A DNA stretch of 64,000 bases from Lithodes maja (Eukaryota; Arthropoda; Malacostraca; Decapoda; Lithodidae), in assembly GCA_037953745.1 (NCBI GenBank), contig JBAKBP010007646.1, positions 1 to 64,000 on the forward strand, given 5' to 3'. The translations under genes were made by a program, and so were the position numbers. The notes under the pieces are model-generated. The model did no database searches, had not been told where the DNA came from, and saw nothing but the letters and a program-made list of their open reading frames with translations. This document shows positions 10,783 to 22,421 of the stretch, one piece after another. Positions within the stretch are counted from its first letter, which is position 1; each line of letters opens with the position of its first letter.

Positions 10783-13700
10783 ATGTCCATTTTACAATGG
10801 AACATTCGTAGTTTTGCAGCACATCGTGTTGATCTTCGTTACCTTATCTCTAGGTTTAGCCCACTTGTTATTAGTTTACAAGAATCGCGTTTATCTAATG
10901 CCCCCTCCCCAATTCCTCTTTACTCCTATATAAGTTCTCCCCATTCCCAGTATGCTACTTGCCTCCTCGTACATCTTGATGTCCCAGTGTCTCAGTTAAC
11001 TATCCGTACTTCTCTTAAATGCACGCTTGCCAGAGTGTTCCTTTCCCGCTGGCTTACAGTAGTTTCCATATACCTTTCCCCCTCGATCCCGCTCGATGTT
11101 CCAGAATTAAACAGGATCCTTTCTCTATTACCTCCACCTTTCCTCCTTTTAGGGGATTTTAATTGCAGGCATTCCCTGTGGGGTGACTCTACCGTTAATA
11201 CACGGGGTCGTTCCCTTGAGGCTCTGATTCGTACACACGATTTATTTCTTTTAAACACTGGTTCCTCTACGCATTTTGATAGCGGCACCCGTACCTTCTC
11301 ATGTATTGACTTGTCTCTGTGTTCCCCTACACTATCCTTGGATTTTACTTGGAAGGTCTTTAATGATTACTGTGCGACTGACCACTTCCCGATTGTCCTC
11401 TCCCCTAAGTCTTACTCCCCAGTGCCACGCCCTCCCCGTTGGTGTTTCGATCGTGCCGATTGGACATCTTTCGCTGATCTCGCCGTTCCGTCTAATCCGA
11501 CCCCTGCTTTCCCGGACCCTGATGCCATGCTTACCAGTTTCCTGATGTTTGTGCTCCATGCTGCCTATACTTGTATTCCACGCACCACTCGGAGTATGTC
11601 TTCTAAGTGTGTACCGTGGTGGACTGCTCAGTGCACTTCGGCTTTACGCAATAAAAGAGCCAAGTGGAAGAGTTTCCGTCGGAAAAAAGGCTCTCCATAT
11701 GAGCGGGATGCGTATACTCTTTTCAAACAGGCTAATGCCGTCTTCCGTCGTACGATCCGCTCTGCTAAAAAATCTAGCTGGATGTCGTATGCCTCTACTA
11801 TCAACGCAGATACACCTGTTCCGCAAGTCTGGGCTCGCGTCAGGAAGATTGCAGGGAAACATGTGCCTACGCCGGCCCCTGTCCTCCATACCAACACTGG
11901 CATTGTGGGCGATCCGTCTCTGGTGGCCAATATGTTGGGACAACATTTCAGTGATGTTAGCACTGGCTCCCATCTCCCGCCCTCCTTCCAGATGCATAAA
12001 CGCCGTTCTGAACTTAGGCGACTTGACTTCGCCTTATCATCTGATCAGTTTTTCAATGCCCCCTTCTCCCGGGCTGAGCTTGAGTCTAGCCTGGGAGCCT
12101 GTAAGGATACATGTGAAGGCCCTGACGGTGTCCATTACTTGATGCTGAAGCACTTATCTCCACCTGCGCTTGGCTTTCTCTTGTCCATCTACAACCGTCT
12201 GTGGTCCACAGGCTTTTTTCCGGCTGGGTGGAGACATGCCATCCTTCTCCCATTCCTTAAGCCGGGTAAGTCGGGCCATGCACCAGCAGATTACCGTCCC
12301 ATTGCCCTGGTCAGTTGTGTCGGCAAATTATTAGAACGCATGGTTCACTCCCGCTTAATGTGGCTCCTGGAATCAAGAAGCATCCTGTCACCTTTTCAAT
12401 ATGGCTTTCGCAAGGGCCGTAGTACTTTGGACCCATTATTGAGATTGGCGACTTCTATCCGCGATGCCTTTTCGGACACTAAGTCGGTTTTAGCTGTATT
12501 CTTCGATCTTGAAAAAGCGTATGATACTGCCTGGAAATACAACATCCTTCGTACCCTTTTACGTTCTGGTGTGTCTGGCAACATGGCGGTATTCTTGCAG
12601 AACTTTCTCCGTGATCGTACTTACCGAGTCAAGCTTCAGAATACATTCTCACGAACATACCCCCAACACGACGGTGTCCCACAGGGTTGTGTTCTTAGTA
12701 CCATCCTTTTTATCCTAGCTATTAATGGTATTATTTCTTCCCTCCCTCTTGGTGTCCGTGCTTCTTTGTATGTGGACGACTTCGCTATTTACGCTGTGGG
12801 TTTGGATATCGCTGCCCTACAACATCTCATGCAGCGGGCCATTGATGCAGCTGCGCAGTGGGCTACGGGCCATGGTTTTCGGTTTTCGCCCTCGAAATCT
12901 TGTGCCGTCGTCTTCACAAAACGCCATATAGTCCCGCATCCTGTTCTTACGTTGTATAACCGCCCTCTGCCTTACAGGTCCTCAGCTCCATTCTTGGGTC
13001 TCATTTTCGATACTCGGTTGACATGGTACCCGCACATTACTTCGTTACTGACCTCCACCACCCGACGGCTTCAACTCTTACAAACCCTTAGCCACTTGTC
13101 TTGGGGTGCGGACCGGACGACTCTTCTGCGCCTCCATACAACGCTTATTCTCTTCAAGATCGATTATGGCTGCCAGGTATATGCCTCCGCTGCGCGTACA
13201 AACCTTAAGCGCCTAGACTCCCTTCACCATCACGGTCTGCGCTTGTCGCTAGGGGCTTTTCGCTCTACTCCGGTTATTAGCCTTTATGCTGAGTCGGGTG
13301 TCCCACCGCTATCATCCAGGCGGGATAAACTGACCCTTCGATGTCATCTTCGCCTTCTGCAACACAGTTCGGCTGGTTTTCCTCCCACGGCTTGCGGCTT
13401 AGCCCCATCAGTGTCTGCTACTTCGTTCCCCGGTCGGGTCTCTGCTTTACTGGCCTCCTTCTCTTTTCCCATTCCATCGGTGCTACCCCTCCGACAGTCG
13501 GAGTTCCCCCCATGGCTACTCCCTCGCCCTACCGTTTGTACAGCTGCCCTCCCCCCCTCTAAGGCCTCTTCAACCCCACAGTTGCTTTATGCTCAGTTTA
13601 CGGAACATCTGCTACGCCACTCTTCAGCCGTTCCAGTGTACACTGATGGTTCCAAGACCTCCGCCGGTACAGGGTTTGCGGTTGTGTTCCCGGACCGGAC

Positions 13701-14476
13701 CTTCCAACGTCACATCCAATCATGTGCTAGTGTCTTTACGGCCGAGTTATTTGCTATTTTTTTTGCCCTACGTACTATTTTTTGTTCACACCTGCATACC
13801 TTTGTAATTTTTAGTGACTCCCTTAGTGCTCTTCAGAGTATTCAGTCTCTTCCCGCTGTTAACCCCTTAGTGCTGGAGATTCAAGAATGGTTGTTCCGCA
13901 TCGCTACTAAATTGAAGTCCCTGTCTTTCTGTTGGGTCCCGAGTCATGTTGGTGTGCCTGGCAATGAGCGGGTTGATTTTTTCGCCCGCTCTGCTATTAC
14001 CTCTCACCGACTCGTGCCACGACGTATTCCTGCATCTGATTACTTCCCGCGTGTTACTCAATTACTACGTCAGCGCTGGCAGGACGAATGGACCTCCAAA
14101 TGGTCCATTCTGGTCTGATGTCAAACTGCGTTCTGTCAAACCTTCCGTCCTCCCTTGGAAGTCTTCCTCTCATCGCAATCGTCGATGGGAGACCGCTCTA
14201 GCCCGTCTTCGGCTCGGCCACACCAGGCTCACGCATGGTCATTTGATGTCCTGTGATGTCCCCACGCTCTGTCCTTGCTGCCATATTCCAGTGTCTGTCC
14301 AGCATCTCCTGATCGACTGTCCGCGTTTCTCCAATGCCCGACGGCAGGCATTCCCCTTCATATCCTCCCTTAATCGCCCCCTTGTCTTAGCCGATTTGCT
14401 CGGAGAGTCCCCCACTTTCTCCCTCCCACATCTTATGCGGTTTCTCCTCCATACCCGTCTCCTTCAGCTTCTTTAA
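10783..14476 (+). pseudogene. LINE ORF2: endonuclease, reverse transcriptase, RNase H (one frameshift)
   Basis: The start at 10783 (MSILQWNIRS) is chosen because it begins the apurinic-type endonuclease; upstream in-frame codons look like UTR. Domains: endonuclease with QESRLS, LLGDFNCRHSLWG and ATDHFPI (residues 1-250); RT with ADYRPIALVSCVGKLLERM, YGFRKGRSTLDPL, FFDLEKAYDTAW, GVPQGCVLSTILF and the catalytic YVDDFAIY (about 490-690); RNase H with VYTDGSKTSAG, AELFAI, FSDSLSALQ and WVPSHVGVPGNERVD (about 950-1065). The frame shifts near 14095-14105; the C-terminal CPCC...H...C motif continues in the next frame to 14476. Otherwise intact, so this copy is fairly young. Confidence 0.9.
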
Positions 14477-14550
14477 TTAGTGTTTCCTAGTCTTCTTCTC
14501 CTCTACTCTGTCGTGCGCCCTGCCCCACAACACCTCCGATGTTTTTTTTT

Positions 14551-15240
14551 TTTTTTCCACAAAGTTTCTTTTGGTGCCACATAGTCTTTTTAGGCTTGGT
14601 GCGAATCCCTATTTTAATAATATGCCACGCCTGCGCAGTAGTGTTTCACACCTGCCAATAACAATCAATCATGTTAATGACGTAGTATCAGGTTACATGC
14701 CTCAACCACTCACAACCCCCCCCCCCCCCCACCGTGCCTGTGATTTCAGTTTTCACCACTCGAGTCATGGCTTCCATCTGCGATGGTTGTACACCTTCCT
14801 GTGGCTTTAGTCCTACACCTAATATTATTAAGGTATGTCGTCTATGGAACATATACTAGGTGTTAGGTGAAGGTAATGTTAGGTTAATGGCAAAAGTTGG
14901 CTCGGATTTAAGGGATTTAGCGGGGGTTTGGGGGCAGCAGCCCCCACCCATAATACTAGGTTAGCTTAGCTTAGGTTAGGTTAGGTTAAGCTAATTTTAA
15001 CCCCATAATACTAGGTTAGGTTAGGTTAATGACACAATTTGGCTCGGATTTCATGGATATAGCGGGGGATTTTACTAGGTTAGGGTTAGGTTAGGCTAAT
15101 GTTAACCCCATTCTTGCTGGCTTTTTCCACGTTGAAAAACAAGAAAACCCGGGCCAACTTTTGAAATGAGGTTACTGTGATTTTGGACTCTGAAAAACCC
15201 GAGCCAAGTTTGGTCAAAACTTGGCTCGGGTTTTTCCATT
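14551..15240. repeat. TTAGG-rich and TTGGCTCGG-containing repeats, non-coding
   Basis: No gene. After a C run (14718-14731), the stretch 14860-15120 consists of imperfect ~100-bp repeats with short TTAGG runs (14971-14985, 15013-15027, 15076-15095) and repeated TTGGCTCGGATTT phrases. TTAGG is the common arthropod telomere unit, but here the runs are only two to four units long and lie inside a dispersed repeat, so this is not a telomere. Confidence 0.6.
15193..15235. repeat. Perfect 19-bp inverted repeat (hairpin)
   Basis: Arms at 15193-15211 and 15217-15235 are perfectly complementary around a 5-nt loop (GGTCA). The arm core is CCCGAGCCAAG. The same TTGGCTCGG phrase recurs in the neighbouring repeats. 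Runs of A and T flank the stem. Confidence 0.85.
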
Positions 15241-15534
15241 TTCAGGTTTTGTTACTTTTAAATATTGTATTTTCAGAGTTGTTCCAATATTACCCCTTTA
15301 TTTACGTCTTTTACCCCGCAATTTCCCTGATCTTCATAGCCCTCCCCACTGTCGGGCCGTGTCTTAAGATTGATGGATAAGACTTTTTTTGCATTTTCAG
15401 ATGGGGTTCATAAAAAAAACACACATAAAAACCCCTAAAACAAGGACAAAAAATAAAAAAATACTTGTAAAAATCGTCCCCGGTGTAAAACTTGATATTT
15501 ACCATATACTGTATATATATACAGCATATATAAC

Positions 15535-15594
<60 letters not shown>
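15241..15594. other. AT-rich spacer ending in AT array
   Basis: No coding signal seen. Positions 15533-15594 are an AT dinucleotide array that directly touches the 3' end of the minus-strand Penelope-like element. Confidence 0.7.
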
Positions 15595-15597
<3 letters not shown>

Positions 15598-15754
15598 AGT
15601 ATAGCCAGGTAATAGATTCTCTTTTAAACAGACGAGGTTAAAAGCAATAGCAGTTTCAGCATTCAGGATTTTATTGTTACAGCTTTCAATAGTTCTAACA
15701 ATTTTCCTCTGGGGTTCAGAGATGAGGTACAACAGGTTAGCAAAATTCATGGTG

Positions 15755-15798
15755 GATCCAACGTTTCACAAGTATACATCTTGCATCTTCAGGGAATG
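15755..15798 (-). ncRNA. Hammerhead-ribozyme-like motif, PLE 3' end
   Basis: On the minus strand: CTGAAGA, stem GCAAG/CTTGT with loop ATGTATA, then GAAA followed by CGTT and GGATCC. Three base pairs (TCC/GGA) could form stem I, and ACGT is a two-pair, self-complementary stem III as in hammerheads that work as dimers. Hammerheads are known in PLE pseudo-LTRs; assignment here rests on the motif only. Confidence 0.5.
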
Positions 15799-15942
15799 GA
15801 GAGGTAATGATTAGAATAGGGACAAAGCATCATATTTATACAAAATTCGAGGATCAAGAATAGGGAGGTGGGCGGAGCTACTGGGTGTGTGGTGGCTGTT
15901 CATTGGTGGAAGGCAGTCTATTCGCGAGACGGGCACTAAATC

Positions 15943-18458
15943 TTATCGGTGGTTGGTTGTTGGCTGTGGGTGGCTGTGATTGGTTGGTGTTGTCAGTTGT
16001 GTGCTGAGCGCGGAAGCGTAAGGGAGGGGGGCAACATGCCTGTAGCGCTTGCCTGAAGGAAGAATTTGAAGGTCTTGTGTTTGGTTGTTGATGCTGGGGT
16101 TGAGTGTTTGGATGTATAGAGCTTCTAAAATAGCTAGTCTTCTGTGGTCTGATTCTTTGTCGAGTATGGTGGTTTGTTTGTCTAGGTCGGCGCGAGTTAG
16201 GGCAAGATGGTGGGGGGCTTGATAGTGATCTTTTATAGCGCCAGATTGAAGGTGGAGGGTTAGTCGACGGGAAAGGCGAGTCTGTGTCATTCCAACATAG
16301 GATAGGGGTCCACAGTCCCCCAGAGGTGCAAATATGCTGGTATATCACATGATCGTCTTTCGGTTGGTTGGTGGAAATGGGGCGGTTTCGGAGGACAAGG
16401 TTGGAGGTCTTAGGAGATTTGTAGTAAATAATGAGTTTTATTTTATTGTCAGGGTTGGTGGAGAGGACGTTTTTGTGAATTATTTCTTTCATAATGGATT
16501 CGTCTGTTGTGTGGTCGGAAGACATGTAGTTTCTGTAGAAAAATGTAATGTCATTGGCCGGGTTGGTGCTAGGGGGGTCTTGTTTGTACCATTTTTCTAG
16601 GTGGTGGTTGATGGCATTGGTGACGTCAGTGTTGGAATACCCATTGTTGACTAGGACCTGGGTGAGCCTTTCCAGTTCATTGTGTGTGTCATTCCAGGTG
16701 GTGCAATGGGTGAGGGCTCTCCTGACATAGGCGGCGATGGTGGACTGATGGTAACGTTTAGGGCATTCACTTTCCCCATTAAGACATTGGCCATTGTTAG
16801 TAGGTTTGGTGTACACTGTAGTTTTGAAGCCGTGGTTGTGGAGGGAGACAAGGAGGTCGAGGAAGGGTAGATGTCCATCGGTGGTTTCTTCGTATGTGAA
16901 GTTGAGTCCGGAGGCGGCCATGAAGCGCTGCTGGAGGTCCCTGAGTTCGCCCAGGTCCTTCACCCGCACGAAGATATCATCGATGTACCTGCAGTAGACA
17001 GTTGGCCGGTGGGCAGCCAGGAGTTCCTCTTCGATAGTTTCCATGAAGAAATTGGCGAACAGGACCCCCAGGGGGCTTCCCATCGCTACACCGTCGATTT
17101 GCTGGTACATATTCCTGCGGGGGCAGAGGAAAGGGGACTCCTTGGTACATAGTTCCAAGAGCGTCTTCAGGGCCTTCTCCGGGATGTCCAGGGGGTCGTA
17201 TTAGGGCAGTGGTAAACTCGACGTAGGATAAAATCTATGGTCTTGTCAACGGGCACGTTGGTAAACAAACTCTCTATGTCGAGGGAGGCGATGATGTGGT
17301 CGTTAGCTGGGGGGGCATCTCGTAGAATTTCTAGGAAGTCATAAGCAGAGTTGAGGTTGTATTGCCGAGGAACAAAAGCGGTGAGGAGTTTGTTCAGGGC
17401 CTTGGCGGTCTGGTAGGTAGCAGTAGGGATCTGTGATATGATGGGGCGGAGGGGGTTCCCGGGTTTGTAGGTTTTTATAGTACCGTAAGCATAACCTGGG
17501 GTGAATTCGCCGATGAGTTTCTTCAGGTGTACGCCATCGGCTTTGGCGTTGATAGCAGTGATGGTGGTGTTGGCTTTCCTTTTTATTTCGTCAGTAGGGT
17601 TGCGAGTGATCCTTTTGAATTTGTTTTTATCACTAAGAATGTCGTCCATTTTCCGTAGGTATTCTTCTTTTCCGTGTATCACAAGGCAGGAGGCCTTATC
17701 AGCTCGTCGGATGATGATGTTGGGGTTCTCTTTAAGTTGTTTAGCGGCTTTGAAGTGGTGTTTGTTGAGGAGCTTGCTTTGGTGGGATCCCCTGGTTTTG
17801 GCGGCTTCTGCTAGTAGGGTGGGTTGTAGGGCTGGGGCGGTGGTGATCTTGCCGTCTTTCTGGAATCGTAGGACGTCATCCAGTAGGACTTCAATTTCAA
17901 GGCGTTTTCGGTGGGGTCCCGGCTTGGAAATGTAGTGGAAATTTAAGCCTTTGTTCAGGAGGTCTTCTTGGTCCGGCGTTAGGGTGGTGTTGGTGAGGTT
18001 AATATATCCTTTTGTTGGCTTGGGAAGTTTTATGTTTCCACCATATAGACGGGAGAGTTTTTGGATGGTAGTGTTCTCTGTTTGTCGTCTGTGTTGTTCG
18101 TTGAGTTGTTGGAGTTTTTGGTTGATTTCTGTTTTGATGTGGTTAGGGGTGGTTTCTTCTTCATCCCATTTCTGTAGCAGGGCGTCACGTTCATATCGGA
18201 GATTGGTGATGGTCTCTCGTTTCTCAGCTAATTCTTCTCGTATCAGTTCTTCACGAAACTGGCGGGTGCTAGTACGATGTCTGGCATTCTCGTTGTGGAG
18301 TTGTTAGTATAGCCAGGTAATAGATTCTCTTTTAAACAGACGAGGTTAAAAGCAATAGCAGTTTCAGCATTCAGGATTTTATTGTTACAGCTTTCAATAG
18401 TTCTAACAAATTTCCTCTGGGGTTCAGAGATGAGGTACAACAGATTAGCAAAATTCAT
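15943..18458 (-). pseudogene. PLE protein: RT and GIY-YIG endonuclease (frameshifted)
   Basis: The ORF starts in the pseudo-LTR (MNFANLLYLISEPQ at 18458) and crosses the junction into the body. Compared with the plus copy, a 4-nt loss at the junction (about 18303), a 1-nt loss near 17198 and an extra G near 16318 break the frame. Motifs remain: DKAS...VIHGKEEYLRKMDD, GYAYGTIKTYKPGNPLRPI, SLDIESLFTNVP, QIDGVAMGSPLG, CRYIDDIFVRV, LPFLDLLVS, and the nuclease YVGMTQTRLSRRL-type segment in the shifted frame. The intact GVAMGSPLG motif is better preserved here than in the plus copy. Confidence 0.88.
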
Positions 18459-18461
18459 GGT

Positions 18462-18505
18462 GGATCCAACGTTTCACAAGTAAATATCTTGCATCTTCAG
18501 GGAAT
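18462..18505 (-). ncRNA. Hammerhead-ribozyme-like motif, PLE pseudo-LTR
   Basis: Second copy in the minus-strand element, just upstream of the ORF start codon. Same CTGAAGA / CAAG-CTTG / GAAA core; the stem II loop reads ATATTTA. The position before the ATG matches the other copies. Confidence 0.5.
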
Positions 18506-19050
18506 GGAGAGGTAATGATTAGAATAGGGACAAAGCATCATGTTTATAAAAAATTCGAGGATCAAGAATAGGGAGGTGGGCGGAGCTACTGGGTGTGTGG
18601 TGGCTGTATATTGGTGGAAGGCAGTCTATTCGCGAGACGGGCACTAAATCTTATCGGTGGTTGGTTGTTGGCTGTGGGTGGCTGTGATTGGTTGGTGTTG
18701 TCAGTTGTGTGCTGAGCACGGAAGCGTAAGGGAGGGGGGCACGGGGCGAGAGGAAGGGGGGCAACATGCCTGTAGCGCTTGCCTGAAGGAAAAATTTGAA
18801 GGTCTTGTGTTTGGTTGTTGATGCTGGGGTTGAGTGTTTGGATGTATAGAGCTTCTAAAATAGCTAGTCTTCTGGGGTCTGATTCTTTGTCGAGTATGGT
18901 GGTTTGTTTGTCAAGGTCGGCGCGAGTTAGGGCAAGATGGTGGGGGGCTTGATAGTGATCTTTTATAGCGCCAGATTGAAGGTGGAGGGTTAGTCGACGG
19001 GAAAGGCGAGTATGTGTCATTCCAACATAGGATAGGGGTCCACAGTCCCC

Positions 19051-19122
19051 AAGCGCTTGCGAATCCTCGAAGGAGGAGAGACGGGCGCTATATAAGTAAC
19101 CAGAAGATTATTATTATTATTA
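19051..19122 (+). repeat. SINE-like 3' tail at the palindrome centre
   Basis: 72 bp that replace about 24 bp of PLE sequence. It contains AAGCGCTTGCGAATCC and GGGCGCTATATAAGTAAC followed by a TTA trinucleotide run (19107-19122). A GCGCTATATAA phrase followed by ATT/TTA repeats is a common tail of animal SINEs and their partner LINEs. No target duplication is evident. Confidence 0.45.
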
Positions 19123-19674
19123 TCACATGATCGTCTTTCGGTTGGTTGGTGGAAATGGGGCGGTTACGGAGGACACAGAATGACACAGACTCGCCTTTCC
19201 CGTCGACTAACCCTCCACCTTCAATCTGGCACTATAAAAGATCACTATCAAGCCCCCCACCATCTTGCCCTAACTCGCGCCGACCTAGACAAACAAACCA
19301 CCATACTCGACAAAGAATCAGACCACAGAAGACTAGCTATTTTAGAAGCTCTATACATCCAAACACTCAACCCCAGCATCAACAACCAAACACAAGACCT
19401 TCAAATTCTTCCTTCAGGCAAGCGCTACAGGCATGTTGCCCCCCTCCCTTACGCTTCCGCGCTTAGCACACAACTGACAACACCAACCAATCACAGCCAC
19501 CCACAGCCAACAACCAACCACCGATAAGATTTAGTGCCCGTCTCGCGAATAGACTGCCTTCCACCAATGAACAGCCACCACACACCCAGTAGCTCCGCCC
19601 ACCTCCCTATTCTTGATCCTCGAATTTTGTATAAATATGATGCTTTGTCCCTATTCTAATCATTACCTCTCTAT

Positions 19675-19716
19675 TCCCTGAAGATGCAAGATGTTTACTT
19701 GTGAAACGTTGGATCC
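19675..19716 (+). ncRNA. Hammerhead-ribozyme-like motif, PLE pseudo-LTR
   Basis: CTGAAGA at 19678-19684, stem II GCAAG/CTTGT with 7-nt loop, GAAA at 19703-19706, then CGTT and GGATCC. It ends 4 bp before the ORF start codon, so self-cleavage would define an RNA end close to the start. Confidence 0.5.
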
Positions 19717-19719
19717 ACC

Positions 19720-22211
19720 ATGAATTTTGCTAACCTGTTGTACCTCATCTCTGAACCCCAGAGGAAAATTGTTAGAACTATTGAAAGCTGTAACAATAAA
19801 ATCCTGAAACTGCTATTGCTTTTAACCTCGTCTGTTTAAAAGAGAATCTATTACCTGGCTATACTAACATAAAACTCCACAACGAGAATGCCAGACATCG
19901 TACTAGCACCCGCCAGTTTCGTGAAGAACTGATACGAGAAGAATTAGCTGAGAAACGAGAGACCACCACCAATCTCCGATATGAACGTGACGCCCTGCTA
20001 CAGAAATGGGATGAAGAAGAAACCACCCCTAACCACATCAAAACAGAAATCAACCAAAAACTCCAACAACTCAACGAACAACACAGACGACAAACAGAGA
20101 ACACTACCATCCAAAAACTCTCCCGTCTATATGGTGGAAACATAAAACTTCCCAAGCCAACAAAAGGATATATTAACCTCACCAACACCACCCTAACGCC
20201 GGACCAAGAAGACCTCCTGAACAAAGGCTTAAATTGCCACTACATTTCCAAGCCGGGACCCCACCGAAAACGCCTTGAAATTGAAGTCCTACTGGATGAC
20301 GTCCTACGATTCCAGAAAGACGGCAAGATCACCACCACCCCAGCCCTACAACCCACCCTACTAGCAGAAGCCGCCAAAACCAGGGGATCCCACCAAAGCA
20401 AGCTCCTCAACAAACACCACTTCAAAGCCGCTAAACAACTTAAAGAGAACCCCAACATCATCATCCGACGAGCTGATAAGGCCTCCTGCCTTGTGATACA
20501 CGGAAAAGAAGAATACCTACGGAAAATGGACGACATTCTTAGTGATAAAAACAAATTAAAAAGGATCACTCGCAACCCTACTGACGAAATAAAAAGGAAA
20601 GCCAACACCACCATCACTGCTATCAACGCCAAAGCCGATGGCGTACACCTGAAGAAACTCATCGGCGAATTCACCCCAGGTTATGCTTACGGTACTATAA
20701 AAACCCACAAACCCGGGAACCCCCTCCGCCCCATCATATCACAGATCCCTACTGCTACCTACCAGACCGCCAAGGCCCTGAACAAACTCCTCACCCCTTT
20801 TGTTCCTCGGCAATACAACCTCAACTCTGCTTATGACTTCCTAGAAATTCTACGAGATGCCCCCCCAGCTAACGACCACATCATCGCCTCCCTCGACGTA
20901 GAGAGTTTGTTTACCAACGTGCCCGTTGACAAGACCATAGATTTTATCCTACGTCGAGTTTACCACTGCCCTAATACGCCCCCCCTGGACATCCCGGAGA
21001 AGGCCCTGAAGACGCTCTTGAAACTATGTACCAAGGAGTCCCCTTTCCTCTGCTCCCGCGGGAATATGTACCAGCAAATTGACGGTGTAGCGATGGTAAG
21101 CCCCCTGGGGGTCCTGTTCGCCAATTTCTTCATGGGAACTATCGAAGAGGAACTCCTGGCTGCCCACCGGCCCACTGTCTACTGCAGGTACATCGATGAT
21201 ATCTTCGTGCGGGTGAAGGACCTGGGCGAACTCAGGGACCTCCAGCAGCGCTTCATGGCTGCCTCCGGACTCAACTTCACATACGAAGAAACCACCGATG
21301 GACATCTACCCTTCCTCGACCTCCTTGTCTCCTTCCACGACCACGGCTTCAAAACTACAGTGTACACCAAACCTACTAACAATGGCCAATGTCTTAATGG
21401 GGAAAGTGAATGCCCTAAACGTTACCATCAGTCCACCATCGCCGCCTATGTCAGGAGAGCCCTCACCCATTGCACCACCTGGAATGACACATACAATGAA
21501 CTGGAAAGGCTCACCCAGGTCCTAGTCAACAATGGGTATTCCAACACTGACGTCACCAATGCCATCAACCACCACCTAGATAAATGGTACAAACAAGACC
21601 CCCCTAGCACCAACCCGGCCAATGACATTACATTTTTCTACAGAAACTACATGTCTTCCGACCACACAACAGACGAATCCATTATGAAAGAAATAATTCA
21701 CAAAAACATCCTCCCCACCAACCCTGACAATAAAATAAAACTCATTATTTACTACAAATCTCCTAAGACCTCCAACCTTGTCCTCCGTAACCGCCCCATT
21801 TCCACCAACCAACCGAAAGACGATCATGTGATATACCAGCATATTTGCACCTCTGGGGACTGTGGACCCCTATCCTATGTTGGAATGACACAGACTCGCC
21901 TTTCCCGTCGACTAACCCTCCACCTTCAATCTGGCGCTATAAAAGATCACTATCAAGCCCCCCACCATCTTGCCCTAACTCGCGCCGACCTAGACAAACA
22001 AACCACCATACTCGACAAAGAATCAGACCCCAGAAGACTAGCTATTTTAGAAGCTCTATACATCCAAACACTCAACCCCAGCATCAACAACCAAACGCAA
22101 GACCTTCAAATTCTTCCTGCAGGCAAGCGCTACAGGCATGTTGCCCCCCTCCCTTACGCTTCCGCGCTCAGCACACAACTGACAACACCAACCAATCACA
22201 GCCACCCATAG
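19720..22211 (+). pseudogene. PLE protein: RT and GIY-YIG endonuclease (nearly intact)
   Basis: The start codon at 19720 (MNFANLLYLISEPQ) lies in the pseudo-LTR. A 7-nt deletion near 19806 shifts the frame; from about 19830 the reading is open to a TAG at 22209-22211, about 830 codons in total. Domains: N-terminal region with a helical stretch (FREELIREELAEKRE), RT with DHIIASLDVESLFTNVP, QIDGVAMVSPLG (Gly replaced by Val compared with the other copy), CRYIDDIFVRV (catalytic Asp pair near residue 490), LPFLDLLVS. The GIY-YIG nuclease follows near the C-terminus (VIYQHIC, SYVGMTQTRLSRRL, EALYIQTLNPSINN). Fully open from 20493 onward. PLE proteins use the nuclease and RT together for target-primed insertion. 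Confidence 0.9.
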
Positions 22212-22379
22212 CCAACAACCAACCACCGATAAGATTTAGTGCCCGTCTCGCGAATAGACTGCCTTCCACCAATGAACAGCCACCACACACCCAGTAGCTC
22301 CGCCCACCTCCCTATTCTTGATCCTCGAATTTTGTATAAATATGATGCTTTGTCCCTATTCTAATCATTACCTCTCCAT

Positions 22380-22421
22380 TCCCTGAAGATGCAAGATGTT
22401 TACTTGTGAAACGTTGGATCC
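22380..22421 (+). ncRNA. Hammerhead-ribozyme-like motif, PLE 3' end
   Basis: Fourth copy, identical in core to that at 19675 and again 4 bp before the duplicated MNFANLLYL start (ATG at 22425). Confidence 0.5.

Larger units (their letters stand above)
7640..14550 (+). mobile_element. I-group non-LTR retrotransposon (LINE)
   Basis: A near full-length LINE: a 5' region (about 7640-8268), a gag-like ORF1 with three zinc knuckles, and ORF2 with endonuclease, reverse transcriptase and RNase H. RNase H after RT together with a CCHC ORF1 fits the I/R1/LOA group and not CR1 or RTE. Both ends are uncertain: I see no target duplication, and a T run (14540-14555) lies after ORF2 where an A-tail might be expected. 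One frameshift breaks each ORF. Confidence 0.8.
15598..19170 (-). mobile_element. Penelope-like element with pseudo-LTR, minus strand (left arm of palindrome)
   Basis: Reading on the minus strand, a partial copy (pseudo-LTR, 19170 to 18303) is joined to a full-length body (18302 to 15598). This is the typical PLE tandem arrangement: the sequence around the ORF start at 18458 recurs at the 3' end near 15750. The pseudo-LTR is interrupted at 19051-19122 by an unrelated 72-bp sequence replacing about 24 bp. The element faces an inverted copy starting at 19178. Confidence 0.85.

Noticed and set aside
14950..15095. Telomere or chromosome end from TTAGG repeats
   Set aside because: Only two to four units at a time, embedded in a longer dispersed repeat and flanked by ordinary sequence.
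16334..18307. Several plus-strand open frames across the left PLE, and minus-strand frames at 19859-21842
   Set aside because: Antisense shadows of the PLE protein; the same frames appear in mirror image in the other arm.
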